Source: Kwoniella bestiolae CBS 10118
Taxonomy: Eukaryota > Basidiomycota > Tremellomycetes > Tremellales > Cryptococcaceae
Length of the DNA stretch: 64,000 nt
Direction of reading: 5' to 3'
Assembly: GCF_000512585.2 (NCBI RefSeq)
Contig: NC_089243.1
Span: 1,240,001-1,304,000 of the forward strand
This document shows positions 56,998 to 64,000 of the stretch, piece by piece. The notes under the pieces were generated by a model that was not told where the DNA came from, did not search any database, and worked only from the letters and a program-made list of their open reading frames with translations. The number at the start of each line of letters is the position of its first letter. Position 1 is the stretch's first letter. Position numbers and translations under genes: made by a program.

Positions 56998-59313
56998 ATG
57001 TCATTCAACAGCAGCTCATCGCTTTGGTACACTAGACCCGCTCAATTATGGCAAGAAGCATTACCGGTCGGAAATGGTCGATTGGGTGCGATGATCTTTG
57101 GTGGGACAAAGAAGGAAAGACTTCAACTAAACGAGGATACATTATGGGGAGCTCAACCTTACTCACCGACCGATGTCAACGACGGATCTTCGTTGAAGAC
57201 ATTACCCAACATACAACGAAAAATATTCGAAGGCGACATGACCGATGCAACAGAATTAGCTAGAACCCATTTTATGGGTAGGCCAGCATCGCAAGCTTCA
57301 TACCAAACATTGGGAGACTTATATATAGAAATGGCTAGTCTCGACGCATTCGGCTTTGACCAATATCATCGGGAACTGAATATCGACACATCCGTCGCAT
57401 CGGTCTCCTTTCGTGCTTACGGTGTTACCTATCATCGTCAAATTGTAGCTTCTCACGAGCATCAAGTCATTGCAGTACACCTCACCGCTGATCAGCAAGG
57501 TAAACTAGACATCAACATCTCTGCTGGTTCCACACATTCTCAATCGTCCCTCACAGTGGAGGACAACGGTACAGTCTTTGTACTAGCAGGTCAAAACGAA
57601 CACGAACTCAACTTGTCGGGAGATTTACATTTCCGAGCCAAGATATTGGTGAAAACTACAAATGGATCTATACGAGATTGTTCTGATCATATCCAGGTCC
57701 GACAGGCAGATCAAGTGACTCTATACATTGCTATGGCAACGAATTTTCGACAATTTGACGATATCACAGGGAATCCGGATCTCGTCTCAACAGAGCAACT
57801 CTCTTTGGTTAAGTCAATCAAATTCGAGGATCTACAGCAGGAAGCAATAGCATCATATCAAGCTATTTATAAACGAGTGACTTTAGAACTCAAGGGAAGT
57901 CATCAGTCAAATCTGCCGACCGATCAGCGTTTGGCAGCCTTTCGACAAGGTGGTGAGGATGCAAACCTAGCTAGTTTATACTTCAATTATGGTAGATATC
58001 TCCTCATTTCTTCATCCCGTCCCGGTTCTCAGCCTGCGAATCTTCAAGGAATTTGGAACGATTCAAACGCACCACCTTGGGGAAGCAAATACACGATCAA
58101 TATCAACACCGAAATGAACTATTGGCCCGCAGAAGTAACCAATATGCCTGAACTCGTTCAACCCCTCATTCAAATGGTTCAAGAGCTAGCAGAAACTGGG
58201 TCCCAAACAGCCAAGGTTATGTATGGCGCAAAAGGGTGGGTCTGTCATCATAACACCGATCTCTGGAGAGCTAGTGCTCCGATCGATTTGCCACAATACG
58301 GCCTGTGGCCCTCCGGAGGAGCATGGCTGTGCAAACATCTTTGGGATCATTTCGACTACGCTCAAGATATCGAATACTTGAAAACGATCTATCCGATTCT
58401 TGCGGGCGCATGCGACTTCTTCCTCGACACCCTCCTTCTCGATCCTCATTCCGGTTTTATGGTCACGAATCCTTCCATGTCTCCGGAAAACGCTCATCAT
58501 CAAGATGGTAACGCTTTATGTGCCGGACCCTCTATGGACAACCAGATCTTACGAGACCTTTTCTCGAATACCATCGCAGCAAGTGAACTCTTGTCCGAGG
58601 ATGAACGATTTCGTGCGAGCTTGATTGAAAAACGGAATGCTCTGCGACCGATTGAAATCGGTAGCGGCGGTCAAGTCAAAGAATGGCAGGAGGACTGGGA
58701 TTCATTGGCCGCAGACCCACAACATCGTCATACGTCACATCTTTATGGCTTATACCCCAGCAACCAAATCCGTGTCAAAGATCGCCCTGACCTAGCCCAA
58801 GCATGCAAGGTCACTCTTGAAAATCGTGGTGAAGGTGTGACAGGTTGGGCTACCGCCTGGAGACTAAGCCTTTGGGCTCGTCTCCGCGACCCTGAACGCG
58901 CTTATGCTATGCTATGCAACCTCCTATCCGCCAGTCTATGTTACTCGAACCTTTTCGATACTCACCCACCCCTGGATGATAGCGGAGTTACCGTCTTTCA
59001 AATAGATGGCAACTTCGGAGGTACTGCCGGGATAGTCGAAATGATAGTTCAAGATTACAGAGACGAGGTGGATCTACTCCCTGCTTTACCTTTGGAATGG
59101 TCTAATGGAAAATTGAGTGGTATTTGTCTGCGGGGAGGATGGACAGTGGATGTGGAGTGGAAGGATTCAACACTATATCAGGTTGTTCTTAATGCGAAGA
59201 TAGCGGCGAAGAAATTGATTACATATCGAGACGCTGAGTACTTGGTGTCTCTTGCTCCTGGGGAGACTGTTCGTTTGTATGGTAGAAATTTAAATCGTGA
59301 AGAAAGCTCGTAG
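56998..59313 (+). CDS. GH95 family α-L-fucosidase-like glycosidase
   Basis: An uninterrupted frame of 771 residues. The opening LWYTRPAQLWQEALPVGNGRLGAMIFGG is the GH95 signature. The core continues with QLNEDTLWGAQP, GSKYTININTEMNYWPAEVTNMPEL (~363-387) and NPSMSPENAHH (~489-499), whose Glu is expected to be the catalytic acid. HRHTSHLYGLYP, GWATAWRLSLWARL and IDGNFGGTAGI follow. The usual family length is 750-800, so it is full length. GH95 enzymes act on α-1,2-linked fucose, and some act on related galactosides in plant or host glycans. There is no signal peptide, implying a cytosolic enzyme, and no intron in an intron-rich genome. Both facts are compatible with acquisition from bacteria. 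Confidence 0.9.
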   Translation: MSFNSSSSLWYTRPAQLWQEALPVGNGRLGAMIFGGTKKERLQLNEDTLWGAQPYSPTDVNDGSSLKTLPNIQRKIFEGDMTDATELARTHFMGRPASQASYQTLGDLYIEMASLDAFGFDQYHRELNIDTSVASVSFRAYGVTYHRQIVASHEHQVIAVHLTADQQGKLDINISAGSTHSQSSLTVEDNGTVFVLAGQNEHELNLSGDLHFRAKILVKTTNGSIRDCSDHIQVRQADQVTLYIAMATNFRQFDDITGNPDLVSTEQLSLVKSIKFEDLQQEAIASYQAIYKRVTLELKGSHQSNLPTDQRLAAFRQGGEDANLASLYFNYGRYLLISSSRPGSQPANLQGIWNDSNAPPWGSKYTININTEMNYWPAEVTNMPELVQPLIQMVQELAETGSQTAKVMYGAKGWVCHHNTDLWRASAPIDLPQYGLWPSGGAWLCKHLWDHFDYAQDIEYLKTIYPILAGACDFFLDTLLLDPHSGFMVTNPSMSPENAHHQDGNALCAGPSMDNQILRDLFSNTIAASELLSEDERFRASLIEKRNALRPIEIGSGGQVKEWQEDWDSLAADPQHRHTSHLYGLYPSNQIRVKDRPDLAQACKVTLENRGEGVTGWATAWRLSLWARLRDPERAYAMLCNLLSASLCYSNLFDTHPPLDDSGVTVFQIDGNFGGTAGIVEMIVQDYRDEVDLLPALPLEWSNGKLSGICLRGGWTVDVEWKDSTLYQVVLNAKIAAKKLITYRDAEYLVSLAPGETVRLYGRNLNREESS

Positions 59314-60016
59314 TCCATCCAACGTTTCCCATGTGGCGATGCATAATCCTTTGATGGTGTACAAATCAGTGCAGATGATTCTGACAATTGCCAGCGAGAC
59401 AAACCCCATGCGGTGTGCTATCTCGTGTTATTTTGTCTCTCTGGACAAAAGTGGAAGGAACGGAGGTGGGCCCCTGCCCCCCCCCCCCCCCCCCCTCTCA
59501 TGTTTTTCTCGAGGGTCGGGAAGTGGAAAAACGTACAGACCAGTCACGTACAAGCATAGGTTCGGAACACTCTCACACGTGAAAACCAAATTAGCGAGTT
59601 TCTACATTCGATACCTCAGCTTGTAGATCCCCGTTCATGCAAGTCCTGATAATGATTAACAGTACCCTGCTTTAATCGGCGAGCCTGAAAAGTGACTTGT
59701 CATTCAATGTTAATGCGAGGCATCCAGAAGGAGTGTTCCCGCTCAGTTTGAACTGCTGCCAATGGTCTTTGACAAGAAGTGAAGCTATCGACCATCGCAG
59801 AATGATGGTGAGGTCGAGCATAACTTTGCCATACAATCATTAAGGGATGATACGCGCAGTTTTGCACGTAAGCAATTGCATTCAATCCCAGTCTGGTAAC
59901 CAGAAACACAGAATCTCCCCTATATAAAGATCCATAGAGATCAACAGTCCTGGTCAGGAATTCCGACATTCGCTCAAAGTCATCGGTCTACAAGGTCGTG
60001 CTCGGAAGCGGCTTAG
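59314..60016. other. Convergent intergenic region with poly-C tract
   Basis: 703 bp between converging genes. It contains a run of 19 C at 59477-59495, the only long homopolymer of this type in the window. Short frames here (for example 59700-59969 minus) have no support. Confidence 0.5.
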
Positions 60017-62456
60017 CTATCTTTGACTGTCAGCTGAAAGAATCTGGTTCAATCTTTCACGTTGGCAGCAGTTTTCTAACGAAATAGATGTCAGCAGACA
60101 GCATTCAGCTCGACGAAGACTAAAGACATTGTTTGGCTTACCAAATGAGAAGCTTCTAGCTAGATCGTGCAGCTCGTCGATGCTCAGGTCTGCGAAATAA
60201 TCGGCAAACTCGAGACAAAGCTCTTCCTAGATTCTCAATATATTAATTAGCTCATGAAATGTCCTGATCTAAAAAAGACTTGCAGACAGCAGCATATTTC
60301 TCATTAGACGTCCAACATGGATGTCAGGCTTCCAGGTAGGTGGATAACGTTTGGTGATGGTTGGCGCAGCTTCGACCAGCCACTGTTCGATAGGCTCAAA
60401 CAGACGACGTATAGGTGTGTCATCACATCCCCATTCATCCGTGGCGAGCCGCTACAAATTCCTTGGGTTAGCGTCAATGTCTGGATATATTCCTACCATC
60501 CACCTCACCTTCTTCTTGTCCAGGAAAGGCTTGATCAACTTCATGTAAGGGGTTTCTTCTCCAACATAGACCATACCTTGAAAACCGATATCTTTGTAAA
60601 GCCATATACTCCAACTGGTCTTATTTCTGGCGTACATGTCAAGTTGATATTGTAGAACTCCATAACGTCCCTCATTCAGCTCTTTCCAGTTCGGCAATCC
60701 ATCGTTGGCTGATTGATATACAGGTCCAAACTCGCCATTCCAGATCGGGATCTAGTTCAGATACTTGGAGTTGAGCGTGGGAAAATCAAGCAGTGAGAAT
60801 ATCATATGATAGCTTACTTTGTGCCGAAGCATGTATTCGACTTTCCTATGGAAAGACTTTTCATGCCATGCAGTTTGCTCTGGCGTTCCCTTTCGTCAAA
60901 CCAGAGCGTGAGGACGAAGTGCTTCATTGGATCGACAAGTCGTACTCACTATAAATTCGCTTGGGGGATTGGGGAATCCGTATCTTTAATGAGAACACAC
61001 GAATCAGCGTCTCGCCTCGTCGCTTTTGATCAGGATATACCTACCTAGAATAATCGTGACAGGCATATACGCTATTGGGAATCGGTTGTCCAAAGTGACT
61101 GAAGTCATATCCAAAGGTACTGCGTTCGAATTTAGCAAGTGAGCGGCCAATTAGACATTCCTCAACATTCATACACTTACTTCCCGCTACAGTCAATTAT
61201 CAGCTAATGTGCATAGGAGTTTTGTCGCGCAGAACTCACTCGAAAAACAAAATATGATGGGGGTCTATCTTTCTGATGGCTTTTGCCACACGATCGTAGA
61301 ACGCCAACAGACGGACGTGTTGACTATCAGTGGGCTCGTTCAAAGGATTGAAACCTGCGACCCAGGTATTATCTTTGTAATGCTGCGAGATAGTCAGTAC
61401 AAGGGGGATGTATGAGGCTATAATATTGGCCCACCCTAGCAAGGTGTTCCCATATCAAAATCGTTCGATCCTGGAAGTCTCGATGTTCCCAGACTACAGA
61501 GCATGTCAGTGTCACCATCGTTGCGGCAGAGAATCACCTACATAACGCTTGATTATTGCCGGAATCCGAATGCCAGTCAACATTTTGTCCTAGAGCAAAA
61601 AACCCCTTTAGCTCCTCAAGCGCTAGCTGGACGTTTTGGACTGATCTCTCACCTCCTGGGGCGGCATGAAGATCAATGACCGTGTATATACCATATTTGG
61701 CGCACTGCCCATCGTCCCCGAGTCAGCCAGCGAAGATGTTACCAGATATTTATCGGCTGACGTACCAAGTCTATCACTCGATCGAGGTGTTTGAGTCCGC
61801 TTGTCTTGAATACCCGAGGATTCATGTCATCCTCGAAATGTCGATAATTGACCTTTCGGGATGCTCTGTCATCACCTAGTGACTATCGGAAAACTCGATC
61901 ACTCACTGGTAACCGTATTGAATTCAGGCCCAACGACGCGAAGAATTTAGCATCCTCTTCGGTGAAGAAATACTCTAGAAACTATGTTGGTCGGGTTCGG
62001 AGTTCAGCAGTCGCTCTGTACAATGGAAACAACGACTGTTTTACTCACCTTGTCAAAGAAGAAATCGTACTTCTCTACGCCTAAGACATTCTTGAGGGCT
62101 GCACGTAATTGATATTCATGACCTGGATACCCCGTGATAAAGTTTTCCATGTTCACTATCGAACCGCCGCTTAGCTCTCGTGACACGCAAATGATATCAC
62201 GGGTCGTTACTCACTCCAACCACCAAGACCAGCTCCTACAAATGACGTGGCATTAGTAAAATGATTTGATCGTGTGATAGACAATCGACATACCCTTGAG
62301 AAGGATCGGATCTCCGTTCAACACGATATCATCGCCCTGGACTGACAGATAACCATGTTTTTGGTGCCCGTTTCCTACGATGTCGCCGTTCTCTGGAGTT
62401 TGTGCATCGACTTTGTCGATTTTGCTATTACCGGAATGCCCATTTACTATTGTCAT
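60017..62456 (-). CDS. GH5-family glycoside hydrolase
   Basis: A many-exon gene of roughly 480-500 residues by my splicing. The opening catalytic-domain text GLGGWMNMENFITGYPGHEYQ resembles fungal exo-glucanase/GH5 proteins. Then come FFTEEDAKFFASLGLNSIRL, VIDLHAAPGG and QNVDWHSDSGNN. NPLNEP carries the acid/base Glu and NGEFGPVY the nucleophile Glu, both standard for clan GH-A family 5. A helical C-terminal tail (EELCLEFADYFADLSIDEL) follows the barrel. The start at 62456 gives a Gly/Asn-rich leader with no signal peptide. An in-frame ATG at 62573 would add hydrophobic sequence, so secretion is undecided. One intron near 60227-60283 begins GCAAGT. The substrate is probably a β-glucan or β-glucoside. 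Confidence 0.83.
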
Positions 62457-62864
62457 ACTGATAGTGATTGTACTTGCGCTGCTGACGAGGTTGGTGATGA
62501 GTGTGAAGAAGTACACACAGCAAATATCTGGCGGTGAATATAGGTATATGAGCCATTGGGATATTGACCGCATGTCACTAAATCAGACTACACGGTGTTT
62601 CTACGGCTTTACCACGGCCCGGCTTCCCCATTCACCACCGAAAGTCACCATTGCCGGGTCAGGTTCTGTTGCGTTGTCAAACTAATCACCTGACACGGGA
62701 CTTCAGATGATACTGGAATTGGCTGTGAATAAACACCTCTGATGAAACTCTTGCGGCCAAAACAAGATAGCTAAACTGACGACAACACTTGTCGTCGTTT
62801 TCACACGAAAGATGAAGGATTCGACCAGATAGCCATACATTCCGGTAGCTTACTCCCATTGGCA
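62457..62864. promoter_or_regulatory. Intergenic, GH5 promoter and transcription-factor 3' flank
   Basis: 408 bp between two minus-strand genes. If the GH5 protein starts at 62573 the first 117 bp are coding. No other gene seen. Confidence 0.45.
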
Positions 62865-64000
62865 TCACGTAACTAAGACTGAATCCGAGAGATGCGTACT
62901 AGTCTCCCCCAGTTCTTGTGCCATTTCATCATTATTCTGCAGACTATATAGCTGTTCGATCATCGTCAAGATTCGTATATATTCGTCTATATGAGATACT
63001 GATCAGTGCGAATAGGACACGGCGTCGAACTACCTTACATATGATATACTCACATAAGTACAATTGAACGCTCCATATGACATTATGATCAGCATTGGGA
63101 CCGCCAGCAGGTTCTTCTGATGGAGGCTCGCCTAAGAGTAGAAGAGCTGCCACTACAAAGCGAATCTTGGTCACACCAGGGAGCGAATTGATCGCTACGC
63201 CTCTACCGATCAGCACAGCCCTCCTATGTTGAAGTGGGTAACGTACCATGAACTTCAATGGGTAAAGTATGAAGAACTTGAAGGAGGTCTTCCATGACAG
63301 TTTCTCTACGTGTGGACATCGTTGAAATTCCAGTAGCAAAGTTTGGGGTCAAAACTATATTATCCAAGCTACAGGTAGTCCCATTACCTGAAGTTGTGTG
63401 AATGCTCATATTAACCAGCGTCTCACGATGTTCTAGCAACATGAGGCGTAACAATTGCTGTACGGCAAACAATAAGAGTGAGCTTGTGATTCTCGAGAGA
63501 AAGTGAAACAGATCTCACCTGAGTAACGTATATATTCGCCTGTTGAACTAGGTACGAGTTTTCGTTGACCCTATTTTGAGCAAATAGCTCTCGCAGAATG
63601 TTATGCAATTCCATATCTCGGAGATGTCTGGACTGTAAAGAAGGAGGGGATTGTCCGATGATGGGGAGCCTGTGACCTGCAAGACTGTCCCCGCTTTTCA
63701 CATCTAGTTTGAGGCATGAAGGACAATCCAACATGAGCTGCTCCACTCGCACTAGCATTTCATCGATTTCGCAGATATTTCCCAACAATTCAACTCTTGT
63801 GAATGACTTGTTTGTCATGGACCGTTTTCTCTGCAGAAGTTGACCCGCCACTACAATCCAGCAACGCAGGTTTCAACGCTCTATGTCTCAAAGACATCAA
63901 GAATACTTTACTTACAACGCCAAGCTTTACAGCTATAATTGAATCCACACATGATTGACGTATAGTCAGCGGGCTGATCGAGGAGCTCAGTGTGCGTAAT
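62865..64000 (-). CDS. Fungal Zn2Cys6-type transcription factor, C-terminal part (runs off window)
   Basis: Several exons on the minus strand, ending at stop 62865-62867. The 5' part, including any zinc cluster, lies beyond base 64000. The visible protein has the helical pattern of the fungal-specific factor domain C-terminus: CEIDEMLVRVEQLMLDCPSC, MELHNILRELFAQNRV, and LVQQANIYVTQQLLRLMLLEHRE. VMEDLLQVLHTLPIEVH, then NSLPGVTKIRFVVAALLLLGEPP and a final helix LTMIEQLYSLQNNDEMAQEL follow. The LLxxLxxIPxE ... NG/LPxxxKIRxVAxxLL arrangement is the usual end of these regulators. It lies next to three glycosidases, so it may control them; that link is inference. Without the N-terminus the DNA-binding class is not proven. 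Confidence 0.65.

Noticed and set aside
1..64000. Transposons, retroelements, CRISPR arrays, telomeric repeats
   Set aside because: I searched by eye for reverse transcriptase and transposase motifs, terminal repeats, regularly spaced repeats and TTAGGG-like arrays and saw none.

Overview
The window looks like a fungal nuclear chromosome segment, most likely from a tremellomycete basidiomycete (Cryptococcus/Kwoniella lineage). This is inferred from compact gene spacing, genes split by many 45-100 nt GT-AG introns with CTGAC/CTGAT/CTAAT-like branch sites shortly before the acceptor, micro-exons of 10-21 nt, and the eukaryotic gene content (TRAPPC11, RPB11, Tudor-SN, Mid1, Dug3, uL16). I found no transposase, reverse transcriptase, CRISPR array or bacterial operon. 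Exon joins were worked out by hand from splice signals, frame continuity and protein family patterns, so single boundaries may be off even where the family call is firm.

Layout. 1-9 kb: the start of an unrecognised gene (minus), MID1 calcium-channel subunit, a large disordered protein, DPM1 dolichol-phosphate mannose synthase, and a small four-helix membrane protein. 9.3-9.5 kb: an intron-containing tRNA-Trp(CCA). 9.7-15 kb: a coiled-coil/half-PHD/chromodomain protein and a PAS-kinase-like Ser/Thr kinase, both on the minus strand, then a 2.4 kb gene-free stretch. 17.4-26.6 kb: a 2-oxoglutarate oxygenase, protein-isoaspartate methyltransferase, a monocarboxylate-type MFS transporter (13 exons), RPB11, and a coiled-coil protein with a possible chromo-like C-terminus. 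26.9-37 kb: TRAPPC11 and Tudor-SN, convergent. 37.4-51.2 kb: DUG3, two uncharacterised large proteins, an Mtf1/Dim1-type mitochondrial factor, phosphopantetheine adenylyltransferase and ribosomal protein uL16.

51.7-64 kb is different in character. It begins with two neighbouring intronless genes that match no family I know but share gapless blocks with each other, so they look like diverged tandem paralogs. It continues with GH93 and GH95 glycosidase genes divergent from one promoter, a GH5 glycosidase, and the 3' part of a fungal Zn2Cys6-type transcription factor. I read this as an accessory carbohydrate-use cluster. The GH95 gene is intronless and lacks a signal peptide, which raises the question of horizontal transfer.

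The best candidates for something undescribed are the paralog pair (51764-54176), the two chromo-type proteins (9693-12378 and 25094-26595), and the glycosidase/regulator cluster.
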